This document shows positions 31,088 through 40,504 of a stretch of 64,000 nt of DNA, one piece after another. The stretch comes from Labrys sp. WJW (GTDB taxonomy: Bacteria; Pseudomonadota; Alphaproteobacteria; Rhizobiales; Labraceae). A model generated the notes under the pieces. The model saw only the letters and a program-made list of their open reading frames with translations, ran no database searches and was not told the origin of the DNA. Each line of letters starts with the position of its first letter. Within the stretch, counting starts at the first letter, position 1. The DNA is taken from contig NZ_LYXZ01000012.1 in the NCBI RefSeq assembly GCF_001676615.1, forward strand, positions 30,780 through 94,779, read 5' to 3'. Both the position numbers and the translations under genes were made by a program.

Positions 31088-32740
31088 TTATCCGGCATCC
31101 TTGAGGCGTGACGTCGAAAGCTCGCCTGCCGCCTCAAGGATCGGATAGGCCACGGCCGTCAGATGCGCGACGATGCGCTTGAGGTCGCGGATGACGTCCA
31201 TATGCAGCGAACTGGTCTCGATCGAGGCCAGCGTACCGGCCCGCAGGCGATTGAGGTGGCTCTCCGCCGCCGAGCGTTCGAAATTGCGGATATGATCCTT
31301 CGCCACCACCAATTGGCGGGCCATGACGGGATCCTGGGTCATGAACACCGTGATGGCGAGGCGCATCTGCGCCACCACTTCGCGATGCATGGCCTTGATT
31401 TCGGCCCAGCCCTCGCTCGAGAAACTCAGATTGAGCCGCTGCTTCTTGGCCGCCAGTTCCAGCAGGGTCTTGTCGAGAATGTCACCGACATGCTCGAGAT
31501 TGGTGGTGAACAGGATGAGCTCGAACGCCTTCCGGCTCATGTCCTTGTCCAGCGGCGTACGCGTCAACCGGGTCAGGTAGAGCTTGATGTTCTCCTGCAG
31601 GCGGTCGACCTGATAATCGAGCTGGCTGATCTGCTTGCGCCTGGAATCGTCCTGTTCCTCGAAGGTTATGATCGATTCCCGCAGCATGATCTCAACCAGT
31701 TCGGCGAGCCGGATCACTTCGCGCGAGGCAGCCACCAGCGCGACCGAGGGGCTGTCGAAATCCCCCTCGTCGAGCACGGGCGAAGGACGCTCGCCGATCG
31801 GCGCTTCCGGTGCCCTCACCAGCCTTTCGAGCAACCGGGCGGTCTGGTCGATGAAGGGCAGGAAGACGATCAGAAGCGCTAAGTTGAAGCCGACATGGAA
31901 ATTGGCGATCTGGCGGGCCCCCGAGGCTTCCAGTTGCGCCAACCAAGGCTGGATGAGGCCGATCAGGGGCAAGAGCACCACGGCTCCTACCAGGCGGGTG
32001 CCGAGATTGCCGAGCAGTGCTCGCCGCACCTCGATCGGGGCAGCCAGCGACAGACCGAGAGGCGCCAGTCCCGAGCCGATATTTGCGCCCAGCACCAGGG
32101 CAAGGCCGAGCGGAATGCCTACCACCCCTGCCCCGGCCAGCGACATCACCAGAAGCAGGATCGCCACGCTCGAATGCACCAGCCAGGCCAGTGCAGCACC
32201 GATCAGCAGCGCTGCCCAGGGCTGGCCGTTGAGGCGTTCGAAGATCAACGTCATAATCTCGCTCTGGCGGATCGGATCGGCGATCCCGACAACCAGGTGA
32301 AGCGACAGGATCATCAAGCCGAGGCCTATCATGGCGCGGCCGACATTCTGGGCGACGGAAGAGCGCCCGAGCATGAACGAGGCCACACCGGCAACGATCA
32401 GGACCGGCATCAGGGCGGAAAGATCGAAGGACAGGGCCTGGACCACGAGCGTGGTACCGACATTGCTGCCGAGCAAGACGGCCAGTGCCATGGCGAGCGT
32501 AAGGAAGCCTCGCTCGACGAAGGACATCACCAGGAGGGTCGAGCCGGTTGAACTCTGGAGGGCCGCGGCCACCCCTGCCCCTGCCAGGCAGGCCGAAAAT
32601 CGATTGGAAGTGGCCCGCGAAATCACGCCGCGCAATCGCTCGCCGAAGGCCCGCATGATGCCCGTCTTCACCAGGCGGGTGGACCAGATCAGGAGTGCGA
32701 TACCGGCGAGAAGATTGAGAAAAACGTGCTGACCAGCCAA
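31088..32740 (-). CDS. Na/Pi cotransporter family protein with PhoU-like domain
   Basis: A 550-aa protein. The N-terminal half is a NptA-type transporter with two repeated QSS-like motifs (AALQSSTGSTLLVMSF and WLVHSSVAILLLVMSL) and eight or so membrane segments. The C-terminal part (about residues 330-540) is a helical PhoU-like regulatory domain. Such proteins move phosphate with sodium or regulate phosphate balance. It is transcribed alone; about 120 bp downstream of its start lies a dispersed repeat. Confidence 0.88.
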   Translation of the reverse strand: MAGQHVFLNLLAGIALLIWSTRLVKTGIMRAFGERLRGVISRATSNRFSACLAGAGVAAALQSSTGSTLLVMSFVERGFLTLAMALAVLLGSNVGTTLVVQALSFDLSALMPVLIVAGVASFMLGRSSVAQNVGRAMIGLGLMILSLHLVVGIADPIRQSEIMTLIFERLNGQPWAALLIGAALAWLVHSSVAILLLVMSLAGAGVVGIPLGLALVLGANIGSGLAPLGLSLAAPIEVRRALLGNLGTRLVGAVVLLPLIGLIQPWLAQLEASGARQIANFHVGFNLALLIVFLPFIDQTARLLERLVRAPEAPIGERPSPVLDEGDFDSPSVALVAASREVIRLAELVEIMLRESIITFEEQDDSRRKQISQLDYQVDRLQENIKLYLTRLTRTPLDKDMSRKAFELILFTTNLEHVGDILDKTLLELAAKKQRLNLSFSSEGWAEIKAMHREVVAQMRLAITVFMTQDPVMARQLVVAKDHIRNFERSAAESHLNRLRAGTLASIETSSLHMDVIRDLKRIVAHLTAVAYPILEAAGELSTSRLKDAG

Positions 32741-32860
32741 CCGAATAATTCCTTAAGGACGAATCCTCTTCATGACGAGAAAGAGGAATCTATCACATAA
32801 GCAATTGAAACAGCATGAACATTAATGTCACATTTTGAGCTTTTCGGTCAGTTTGTTCCA

Positions 32861-32948
32861 GAGCGTTTTGTGATCCGGCAGCCGCATCAAAAACGCAAAG
32901 ACGCGTCGCGCCAAAGAGTGTGAGCAGAGGAGCGTTTCCGTCTAAACG
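32861..32948. repeat. Dispersed extragenic repeat, copy 1
   Basis: Shares ordered blocks with the sequence at 63901-64000: AGCGTTTTG (32862), CGCAAAGACGCGTCG (32894-32908), CCAAAGAGT (32911-32919) and AGCGTTTCCGTCTAAACG (32931-32948). The last two long blocks are 37 bp apart in both copies. The outer blocks AGCGTTTTG and CTAAACG-type ends are partly complementary. The stop codon of the MBL gene (32942-32944) lies inside the last block. Confidence 0.8.
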
Positions 32949-33763
32949 TGCCTGCCGTGTGGTGGTGCCAGCTCGATGCGCATGCCGTCATAGCCCGGCT
33001 CCACGCCGGCAGGCAGCGTGCGCCGCAGGGTCTGATAGTCCATGTCCGTATGCATGTTGGTCAGGATGGCGCGGCGCGGTTTCAATCTCTCGATCCAGGC
33101 CAGCGTCTCCGGTAGTGACCAATGGCTGGGATGCGGCGTGGGGCGAAGGGCGTCCACGATCCAGACGTCCAATCCCTCCAGTAAAGCTTCGCTTTCTTTC
33201 GACAGTCCATTGATATCGCTGGAATAAGCAAAGTCTCCGATGCGGAATCCGAGAGACTGGATATCTCCGTGATCCTGCTCGAACGGCAAGGCCGTGATCG
33301 AACCGCCGGCGCCCCCGATACTGACGGCCTGTCCAACCGTTATCGTGTTGAGCGTCAGGATGGGGGGATAGGACGAGCCCGGCGGCGTCTCGAAGCAATA
33401 GTCGAAGCGGTTCCGCAGCAGGGCGGCGGTGCGCCGGTCGGCATAGACATCGACGAGGCTGCGCTGATAGAGCGCCAGCACGCGCAGATCGTCGATGCCA
33501 TGGGTGTGATCGGCGTGATCATGGGTGTAGAGCACGCCATCGACCGCCTTGACCTCGGCGTCGAGCAATTGCTGGCGCATGTCGGCGCCGGTATCGATGA
33601 GCACGGTGGTACGGCCACCTTCCGCTCCGTCCCGTTCGAGCAGCAGGGCGCAGCGCCGGCGTCGGTTGCGCGCCTCGTGAGGATCGCAGATGCCCCAGCC
33701 GAACCCGACACGAGGCACGCCGCCGGAAGAGCCGCAGCCCAGCAATGTCGCTGTCAACTTCAT
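32942..33763 (-). CDS. MBL-fold metallohydrolase (PhnP/RNase Z-like)
   Basis: A 273-aa metallo-beta-lactamase-fold protein beginning MKLTATLLGCGSSGGVPR. The metal motif is THDHADHTHGIDDLR (about residues 80-94), with later ligands in FEQDHGDIQSLGFRIGDFAYSSDIN and the C-terminal TNMHTDMDY. This gene conventionally follows tatD and metG in Hyphomicrobiales; here it is 5 bp from tatD. Its terminal residues and stop fall within a dispersed repeat, which may have rewritten the C-terminus. Confidence 0.9.
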   Translation of the reverse strand: MKLTATLLGCGSSGGVPRVGFGWGICDPHEARNRRRRCALLLERDGAEGGRTTVLIDTGADMRQQLLDAEVKAVDGVLYTHDHADHTHGIDDLRVLALYQRSLVDVYADRRTAALLRNRFDYCFETPPGSSYPPILTLNTITVGQAVSIGGAGGSITALPFEQDHGDIQSLGFRIGDFAYSSDINGLSKESEALLEGLDVWIVDALRPTPHPSHWSLPETLAWIERLKPRRAILTNMHTDMDYQTLRRTLPAGVEPGYDGMRIELAPPHGRHV

Positions 33764-33768
33764 CGGCG

Positions 33769-34569
33769 TCAGGCTGCCGCCTTGATGCCATCGGGACGAG
33801 GCATTTTGGCAAAGAGACGGAAGGCGTTCTCGCTGGTCTGCCTCGCCACCTCGCTTTCGCTCAGGCCGATGGCTTCAGCCAGGACCCGCGCGGTATTGGC
33901 CACATAGGCGGGTTCGTTGCGCTTGCCGCGGAATGGCATGGGCGCCAGATAGGGCGCATCCGTTTCAACCAGCAGCCGGTCGTGCGGGACAAAGCGGGCG
34001 ATATCCCGGATCTCCTCGGCCGACTTGAAGGTGAGGATGCCGGAGAAGGAGACGTAGAAGCCGAGGGCGAGCCCCCGACGGGCCAGGTCAGGGCCGGACG
34101 AATAGCAATGGAGAACGGCGCTGAAAGCCCCCTTCCCCATTTCTTCCTCGAGAATGTCGCCGATGTCCTGGTCGGCCTGGCGGGCATGAATCACCAGCGG
34201 CAGTCCCGTGAGCCGTGCCGCGGTGATATGTTTCCGAAACCCGCGCGCCTGCACGTCGCGCGGGGCGTAGTCATAGTGATAGTCGAGCCCGGCCTCGCCG
34301 ATCGCCACCACCTTGGGATGGGCGGCAAGTTCCAGGATGGCCTCGAGCGGGATGTCGTCCTCCTCATGGGCATGCAGGCAATGCGTGCCGACCGAGCCGA
34401 AGACATCGTCATAGCGCTCGATCAGCGCTCTGATCTTCTCGAACTGGCGGATACGGGTCGAGATGGTGATCATGCGCCCGATCCCGGCCTGGCGCGCACG
34501 CGCGACGACGTCATCGATCTCGGCTTGCAGATCGGGAAAATCGAGATGGCAGTGGCTATCGATCAGCAT
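33769..34569 (-). CDS. TatD-family metal-dependent deoxyribonuclease
   Basis: A 266-aa TIM-barrel hydrolase starting MLIDSHCHLDF, with the HxH motif, GEAGLDYHYDYAPR, VIHARQADQD, HCYSSG and ETDAPYLAP in family order. TatD proteins are 3'-5' exonucleases acting in DNA repair or turnover. It is 17 bp downstream of metG and 5 bp upstream of the MBL gene in one operon. Confidence 0.93.
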   Translation of the reverse strand: MLIDSHCHLDFPDLQAEIDDVVARARQAGIGRMITISTRIRQFEKIRALIERYDDVFGSVGTHCLHAHEEDDIPLEAILELAAHPKVVAIGEAGLDYHYDYAPRDVQARGFRKHITAARLTGLPLVIHARQADQDIGDILEEEMGKGAFSAVLHCYSSGPDLARRGLALGFYVSFSGILTFKSAEEIRDIARFVPHDRLLVETDAPYLAPMPFRGKRNEPAYVANTARVLAEAIGLSESEVARQTSENAFRLFAKMPRPDGIKAAA

Positions 34570-34586
34570 GGTTCAGTTTGTCCGTC

Positions 34587-36152
34587 TCAGGCCTTGCCTG
34601 CCCCATCGGCCGCCTCGACATAGCGGGGGAAGACGGCTGTCGGCGCCGGCAGCTCGATGTCCGGCGACAGGCGACCGTCAATGCCGAGATGGTCGAAGTC
34701 GCGCGCATCTTCCGGTACGGCCAGTTGATCGAGCAGGCGCGCTGCCCCTGCCGGGATCACCGGCTGGGCCAGGATGGCAACCTGGCGGACCACCTCGGCG
34801 GTGACATAGAGCACGGTTTCCATGCGAGCCGGATTGCTGTTCTTCAGCTTCCAGGGTTCCTCGGCTGCAAAATAGCGGTTCGCTTCGCCCACCACGCTCC
34901 ACAGATCGGCCAGAATGGTGTGCAGGGCGAAATTGAAGATGGCGTCCCGAGCCTGCCAGATCAGATTGTCCGCCGCCTTCAGCAATTGCTCGTCGGACGG
35001 CAGGAGATCGCCGGGGCTGGGTACCTTGCCGCCGCAATTGGCCGCGATCATCTTCAGGCAACGATTGGCCAGATTGCCGAAATCATTGGCAAGGTCGGCA
35101 TTGATGCGGTTGACGATCGCCTCATGCGAATAATTGCCATCCTGGCCGAAAGGAACTTCGCGCAGGAAGAAATAGCGCAACTGGTCGACACCGTAATGCT
35201 CGGCCAGCGTGAAGGGATCGATCACGTTGCCGACCGACTTCGACATCTTCTCGCCGCGGTTGAACAGGAAGCCATGGCCGAAGACGCGATGCGGCAACTC
35301 GATGCCGGCCGACATCAGGAAGGCCGGCCAATAAACCGTGTGGAAGCGCACGATGTCCTTGCCGATGATGTGCACGCTGGCCGGCCAGAATTTCGAGCGT
35401 TCGGTATCGGTATCCGGAAAGCCTGTCGCCGTCAGGTAATTGGTCAACGCATCGACCCAGACATACATCACATGCTTGGGATTGCCGGGCACCGGCACGC
35501 CCCAATCGAAGGTGGTGCGGCTGATGGAAAGGTCGCGCAGGCCCGAACGCACGAAGCTCAGGATCTCGTTGCGGCGTTCCTCCGGGCCGATGAAGCCGGG
35601 ATGACTCTCATAGTGTTTCAGCAGGCGATCCTGATAGGCGGAAAGGCGGAAGAAATAACTCTCCTCCTCCACCCATTCCACCTTGGCTCCGGTCTCGATC
35701 ACGCTGCGGGAGCCATCCGAATTGAGCGCCAGGTCCTTCTCGTCGAAGAAGGCTTCGTCGCGCACCGAATACCAGCCCGAATATTTCGACAGGTAGATGT
35801 CGCCTGCCGCTTCCATCCGCCGCCAGATCTCCTGGCAGGCGCGATGATGGCGCTCTTCGCTGGTGCGGATGAAATCGTCGTTCGACGCATTGAGCACCCG
35901 AGCCATCTCGCGGAAATATTCCGAATTCTGGTCCGCCAGGGCCTGGGCCGTGGTGCCCTGCTTGGCCGCCGTCTGCAGCATCTTCTGGCCGTGCTCGTCG
36001 GTGCCCGTGAGGAAGAACACATCATTCCCGTCGAGCCGTTTGAAGCGGGCGATGGCATCGGTCGCGATCAGCTCATAGGCATGCCCGATATGGGGCTTGC
36101 CATTGGGATAGGAGATCGCCGTGGTGATGTAATAGGTGTCTTTCTCGGCCAT
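34587..36152 (-). CDS. metG: Methionyl-tRNA synthetase
   Basis: A 521-aa class I tRNA synthetase charging methionine. The HIGH motif is H21-I-G-H24 ([11 protein letters not shown]) and KMSKS is at residues 302-306. The C-terminal tRNA-binding/dimerisation domain found in E. coli is absent, as in many alphaproteobacteria. I start at ATG 36152, seven codons inside a TTG-initiated frame, because [18 protein letters not shown] is the usual N-terminus. It lies between holB and tatD in the conserved operon. Confidence 0.95.
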   Translation of the reverse strand: MAEKDTYYITTAISYPNGKPHIGHAYELIATDAIARFKRLDGNDVFFLTGTDEHGQKMLQTAAKQGTTAQALADQNSEYFREMARVLNASNDDFIRTSEERHHRACQEIWRRMEAAGDIYLSKYSGWYSVRDEAFFDEKDLALNSDGSRSVIETGAKVEWVEEESYFFRLSAYQDRLLKHYESHPGFIGPEERRNEILSFVRSGLRDLSISRTTFDWGVPVPGNPKHVMYVWVDALTNYLTATGFPDTDTERSKFWPASVHIIGKDIVRFHTVYWPAFLMSAGIELPHRVFGHGFLFNRGEKMSKSVGNVIDPFTLAEHYGVDQLRYFFLREVPFGQDGNYSHEAIVNRINADLANDFGNLANRCLKMIAANCGGKVPSPGDLLPSDEQLLKAADNLIWQARDAIFNFALHTILADLWSVVGEANRYFAAEEPWKLKNSNPARMETVLYVTAEVVRQVAILAQPVIPAGAARLLDQLAVPEDARDFDHLGIDGRLSPDIELPAPTAVFPRYVEAADGAGKA

Positions 36153-36223
36153 CGATGACGCTTTTCCTGACAACGATGCGCGACACCGCCAGTCAGGCCG
36201 CGCATCAGGGATTCCTGATGTAG

Positions 36224-36266
36224 TGCATTTTCGGGGAAAGTTGGGAGACTTTTCGCCGGAAAATGC
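36224..36266. repeat. Imperfect palindrome between holB and metG
   Basis: GCATTTTCGGGGAAAGT and ACTTTTCGCCGGAAAATGC form a long stem with one or two mismatches around a short loop. Similar GCATTTTCCGG-type palindromes are widespread between genes in Hyphomicrobiales. The following bases to about 36310 (GCGTTTCGCGAGTCGACGCG) hint at a further decayed repeat. Confidence 0.6.
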
Positions 36267-36313
36267 CTGGGGCGTTTCGCGAGTCGACGCGATTGCGTCT
36301 AACGCAAAGCCCT

Positions 36314-37354
36314 TTAGGCTGCAGAAGCTTCGGCGAGCAAGCCGAGGGTCGCGAGCACGAAAGGTTTGCGGTCGAGATTGTAGGCCTCGACATCACGCGC
36401 AGCATGACGGGCCTTCTCCCATACCTCAGCCCAGCGCGCAAGGCGGGCCACGGGTTCACCACGCGCCGCCAGCAGGCGCTGGTGCAGCCATTCGTCGAGG
36501 AAGTCGAGCAGGAGCGCGAAATTCTCGTCGCCTGCCTTGTTGGCGCAGCGGTCAGCGAGAGCGTGGGCTGCGGCTACATCGATCCGAGGCAGCTTGGCCA
36601 GCAGGTCCGTAAGGGAACGGTGCAGAGATACCCCCTCCCCATCCGCCAGGGTCAAGGCGCGCCTGACGCTGCCCTGCGCCAAGGCAGCGCCTGCAGCCAG
36701 CGTCTGCTCGGACAGATCTGGACGCGCCTGTGCCGCGGCCTTGAGGACATCGGCGTCGCCGAGGGGATCGAGCGTGAGTAGCCGGCAGCGCGAGCGAATG
36801 GTCGGCAGGAGGCGGGCCGGCTGATGCGAGATCATCAAGAAGAGAACGCGCGGCGGCGGCTCTTCCAGCACTTTGAGCAGGGCGTTGGCGCCCTCACGTG
36901 CCAGGTCCTCGGCAGAATCGATAATGGCGATGCGCCACCCCCCTGCCCCGGCGGTGGAGCCGAGGAAACGCACCACGCTGCGGACGTCGTCGACACGAAT
37001 GTTGGAATAGAACCCCTTGGTCTTGTCGTTGGGAAGGCGACGCAGGATCGCAAGGTCGACATGCGATTGCGATACGATCTGGCGTGCAGCCGTGGTGTCG
37101 GCGGCGACAGAGAGGCTCGTTGCATCGCCGAGTTGGTGAGGATCGGGATGGGTGAGCACGAATTTGGCCATGCGATAGGCCAGCGTCGCCTTGCCGATGC
37201 CCTCGGGGCCGCCCAGCAGCCAGGCATGATGGATGCGGCCCGAACGATAGGCACTCAGCAGAGCCTGCTCCGCCCGGTCCTGGCCGATCAGATGCGTGGT
37301 TTCGCGCGGATGCGGGCTGTCGGCCAGCGTATCGCTTTCGAGGCGTTCGCTCAT
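36314..37354 (-). CDS. holB: DNA polymerase III delta' subunit
   Basis: A 346-aa clamp-loader subunit. It shows [24 protein letters not shown] (modified P-loop, with Ala for Ser/Thr after the Lys, so ATP binding is likely weak or absent, as known for delta'), a DNA pol III delta' SRC motif ([14 protein letters not shown]) and [15 protein letters not shown]. It overlaps tmk by 4 bp. It acts in the clamp-loader complex at the replication fork. Confidence 0.92.
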   Translation of the reverse strand: MSERLESDTLADSPHPRETTHLIGQDRAEQALLSAYRSGRIHHAWLLGGPEGIGKATLAYRMAKFVLTHPDPHQLGDATSLSVAADTTAARQIVSQSHVDLAILRRLPNDKTKGFYSNIRVDDVRSVVRFLGSTAGAGGWRIAIIDSAEDLAREGANALLKVLEEPPPRVLFLMISHQPARLLPTIRSRCRLLTLDPLGDADVLKAAAQARPDLSEQTLAAGAALAQGSVRRALTLADGEGVSLHRSLTDLLAKLPRIDVAAAHALADRCANKAGDENFALLLDFLDEWLHQRLLAARGEPVARLARWAEVWEKARHAARDVEAYNLDRKPFVLATLGLLAEASAA

Positions 37355-37998
37355 GCCGACACCTGGGCCGCATCGAGGTTGAGCCTTCTTCGCACCACGC
37401 CGAGAATTGCCGCGGCAACCGCATCCTGGGAGGCGGAGGCGTCGACGACGGCGCAGCGACGGGGTTCGAATTCGGCGATGGCCAGAAAGGCCTCGCGCAG
37501 CTTCTCATGGAAATTCAGGCTTTCACCTTCGAAGCGATCGATGGCCGTGCCGCGGGACCGGACCCTGGCGAGCCCGTCACGGGCCGGCATATCGAGAATG
37601 AACGTGAGGTCTGGCACGGTGGAACCAACCACCACACGCTCGATCGAGCGGATCAGGGCTGGTTCGACCTCGCCCAGCACCCCCTGATAGGCACGGGTCG
37701 AATCCATGAAGCGATCGCACAGGACCCACAATCCCCTGGCCAAGGCAGGCCTGATCGTGGTGTTGAGATGGTCATCGCGTGCCGCATAGAACAGAATGGT
37801 CTCGGCAAAGGGACCGAAATGCTTGGCGCCGCCGGAAAGCAGAACTTCGCGCAATTCCTCGGCATGCGGCGAGCCGCCGGGTTCGCGAGTCAGCAGGGTC
37901 TCGACGCCGAGCGCGTTCAAGGATGCCGCCAGCCGGCGGATCTGGGTGGATTTACCCACGCCCTCGCCGCCTTCGAACGTTATGAACCGGCCCTTCAT
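37351..37998 (-). CDS. tmk: Thymidylate kinase
   Basis: A 215-aa dTMP kinase. The P-loop is FEGGEGVGKSTQ, with LLTREPGGSPHAEELR, the DRFMDSTRAYQG motif and a lid region DGLARVRSRGTAIDRFE. It phosphorylates dTMP to dTDP for DNA synthesis. It overlaps the dac-like gene upstream and holB downstream, each by 4 bp. Confidence 0.95.
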   Translation of the reverse strand: MKGRFITFEGGEGVGKSTQIRRLAASLNALGVETLLTREPGGSPHAEELREVLLSGGAKHFGPFAETILFYAARDDHLNTTIRPALARGLWVLCDRFMDSTRAYQGVLGEVEPALIRSIERVVVGSTVPDLTFILDMPARDGLARVRSRGTAIDRFEGESLNFHEKLREAFLAIAEFEPRRCAVVDASASQDAVAAAILGVVRRRLNLDAAQVSA

Positions 37999-39161
37999 CG
38001 CTTGTCGTGCCCACCCTGTATCAATCCGATGCCAAGTTCGTAGATAGCACCGAATGCGCGTTGGGGAAGACTGCCGACTGGCACATCGGCGGCTGCATAC
38101 AGGGGAATTTCCAGTGAAACCTGTCCCTCGCGCAGGATCTGGAGCCGGCCGACGGAGGTGTTTTTCTGTACCGGCGCCTCAAGAGGCCCATCATAGAGCA
38201 GTCTGGCGCTGAGTTTTTCCGTACCGCTGCTGTCCACCAGCATGGAGACGTCGCGATCGGCCACGACGGGCACGACATTGGCCGTGCCGCCATAGACGGA
38301 TGCCTCGCCGACAATCTCGCCCTTGGTGAAGACGAGACGCGGGCGGAATGAGTTTTCGGCCCATTCGAGAACGCGTTTGGCTTCCGTTGCCCGTTCGGCA
38401 TTCGATTGCAGGCCGTGCAGCACCATGATGAAGTGCTGGTCGCCGTGAAGGGCTGAAACGACCACGCCATAGCCCGCCGTGTCGGATGCGCCGGTGACAC
38501 CGCCATCGACACCCAGGCCCTGTGTGAGCAGGGGATTGCGGTTGGTTTGCCGGATCTTGTTCCAGGTGAAGTCCCGCTCCTGGTAGATGGCATAGATGTC
38601 CGGCTCGTTCCGGCGGAGCCAGCCGAGCAGCCGGGCGAGATCTCGCGCCGTGGTCAACTGGGCCGGATCGGCAAAGCCGGTGACATTGCGGAATTGCGTG
38701 TGCTGCAAGCCGATCTCGGCGGCCAGCGTGTTCATGCGCGGCACCAGCCCCTCGAGCTGGCCCGTGAGGCCCGCCGACAGCGCCAGGCAGGCATCATTGG
38801 CAGCCTGGACCATAACCCCGCGCAGGAGATCATCGACACGCATCCGGCTCCTCACGGCGGCGAACATGGTGGCGCTGCCCGAGGGAGCACCACCCTTGCG
38901 CCAGATGTCCTCCGAAATCGGATATTCGGTCTCTCTCGAAGCCTGGCCCTTGCGCAGAGCTTCGGCGACCACGGCGACGGTCATGATCTTGGCCATGGCG
39001 GCGGGCTCGACCGGCTTGTCGGCATTCTTGTCGAGCAAGACCGTGCCTGAACCGGTTTCGATCACCAGGGCGATGGGCGCGGTGGTGGTGAACGGTTCCG
39101 CACGCAGCGGCGGCACCAGCACAGCGGCCGCCAGAAAGAGCCCGATCACAAAGCTTTTCAT
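37995..39161 (-). CDS. DacC/DacF-type penicillin-binding protein, active site lost
   Basis: A 388-aa secreted protein with the full architecture of D-alanyl-D-alanine carboxypeptidases: signal peptide (cut near LRA-E), transpeptidase-like domain, and C-terminal PBP5-type domain ending in an amphipathic anchor region (IYELGIGLIQGG). All three catalytic motifs are changed: SxxK is A55-M-A-K58, SxN is A120-A-N122, and KTG is V222-T-G224. The rest of the fold is well kept (WRKGGAPSGSATMF, QFRNVTGFADPAQLTTARDLA). It sits in the usual dac-tmk-holB-metG order, so it is the locus orthologue, probably turned into a non-enzymatic peptidoglycan-binding protein. Confidence 0.88.
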   Translation of the reverse strand: MKSFVIGLFLAAAVLVPPLRAEPFTTTAPIALVIETGSGTVLLDKNADKPVEPAAMAKIMTVAVVAEALRKGQASRETEYPISEDIWRKGGAPSGSATMFAAVRSRMRVDDLLRGVMVQAANDACLALSAGLTGQLEGLVPRMNTLAAEIGLQHTQFRNVTGFADPAQLTTARDLARLLGWLRRNEPDIYAIYQERDFTWNKIRQTNRNPLLTQGLGVDGGVTGASDTAGYGVVVSALHGDQHFIMVLHGLQSNAERATEAKRVLEWAENSFRPRLVFTKGEIVGEASVYGGTANVVPVVADRDVSMLVDSSGTEKLSARLLYDGPLEAPVQKNTSVGRLQILREGQVSLEIPLYAAADVPVGSLPQRAFGAIYELGIGLIQGGHDKR

Positions 39162-39283
39162 CGCCGATGTCCGTTCCGCCCGATATTACCAAATTCACGC
39201 GCTCCGGTGCAATTGCGCCTGGTCCGCCGCATCCGGAAAACACGTGACGTCCGCTTCAGAGGGCGTTAATTGCGTTGAGCATC

Positions 39284-40459
39284 ATGCCAGCCAATCGTGA
39301 ATCAAATTATCGGTCGATCGTCATCGTAGGGGCCGGGCTTGCGGGCCTGGCCTGTGCCGTGGTCCTTGCTGCAAAAGGCTTCAGGACTACCCTGGTCGGC
39401 CCGCCCGGCAATGTGGGCGACACACGCACCACCGCCCTGCTCGATGGCAGCATCCAGGCCCTGGCAAGGGCAGGCATCGCGATTGCCGGTCATTCCGAGG
39501 CTGCGCCGCTGCGGGTGATGTCCATCGTCGATGCGACCCAGCGGCTCCTGCGGGCCCGCCCTATCGCCTTCAAGGCCGAGGAGATCGGTCTGGAGGCGTT
39601 TGGCTGGAACATCCCCAACGGCGCTCTGACCCGGATCCTGCAGGCCCGTCTGCGGGATGCCGGTGTTGAACATCTGCCGGTGCGGGTGCTTGCGGCCGAA
39701 CCGGGACCAGCCGGTCTCGTTCTCAAGCTCGACGGACAGCCTGATCTGACTGCCGATCTCATCATTGCCGCGGACGGACGCGGCTCGCTCGTGCGGCAGG
39801 CTGCCGGGATCGAGACGCGCAGCCATGACTATCCGCAGGTGGCACTGGCCCTCAATCTGAAGATCGGCCGCAGCCATCGCGACATCTCCACCGAGTTCCA
39901 CACCGAGTCCGGCCCGTTCACACTGGTGCCCCTGCCGGGGCAGCGGGCCAGTCTCGTCTGGGTCGTCTCCCCTGAAAAGGCCGAAGAGTTGCGGGTGCTG
40001 GATGATGCCGCCCTGTCCCGGGCCATCGAAATCCGCAGCCACGCCCTGCTCGGCCATGTCGAGGTCGACGGCCGGCGCTCCTTCTGGCCGATGAGTGCGG
40101 TCGTGGCGATGACGCAGGCGGTTGGTCGGGTTGCGCTCATCGGCGAGGCCGCCCATGTGCTGCCGCCGATCGGGGCGCAGGGATTCAACCTGACGCTGCG
40201 CGACATTGCAGCCCTGGCCAAGGCCCTGGAGGTCGCCCGCGATCCCGGCGATGCCGACGTGATCGAGGCCTATGCCAAGGCAAGGCGGCTCGACATCGGG
40301 ACCCGCCACTCGGCTGTCGATCTCTTGAACCGCTCCTTGCTGTCCGGGCATTTTCCTCTGCAGGGGCTGCGCGGCCTCGGGCTCTACGCCCTTGAGCGGG
40401 TCGCTCCCCTGAGACGAGTGATGATGCGGCAGGGGCTCGCGCGCGCAGCAGAGCATTGA
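39284..40459 (+). CDS. UbiH/UbiF-family FAD-dependent monooxygenase
   Basis: A 391-aa flavoprotein hydroxylase. It has the dinucleotide motif IVIVGAGLAGLACAVVLAAKG, ADGRGSLVRQAAGI and the second FAD motif GEAAHVLPPIGAQGFNLTLRD. Such enzymes hydroxylate the ring in ubiquinone synthesis. The ATG at 39284 is preferred over an in-frame TTG nine bases upstream. It is divergent from the dac-like gene, with a 122-bp gap. Confidence 0.88.
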   Translation: MPANRESNYRSIVIVGAGLAGLACAVVLAAKGFRTTLVGPPGNVGDTRTTALLDGSIQALARAGIAIAGHSEAAPLRVMSIVDATQRLLRARPIAFKAEEIGLEAFGWNIPNGALTRILQARLRDAGVEHLPVRVLAAEPGPAGLVLKLDGQPDLTADLIIAADGRGSLVRQAAGIETRSHDYPQVALALNLKIGRSHRDISTEFHTESGPFTLVPLPGQRASLVWVVSPEKAEELRVLDDAALSRAIEIRSHALLGHVEVDGRRSFWPMSAVVAMTQAVGRVALIGEAAHVLPPIGAQGFNLTLRDIAALAKALEVARDPGDADVIEAYAKARRLDIGTRHSAVDLLNRSLLSGHFPLQGLRGLGLYALERVAPLRRVMMRQGLARAAEH

Positions 40460-40504
40460 ATTCTTCCGGCTTCTGCTATCAATGGCCGGAGGGACGAACA
40501 ATTC

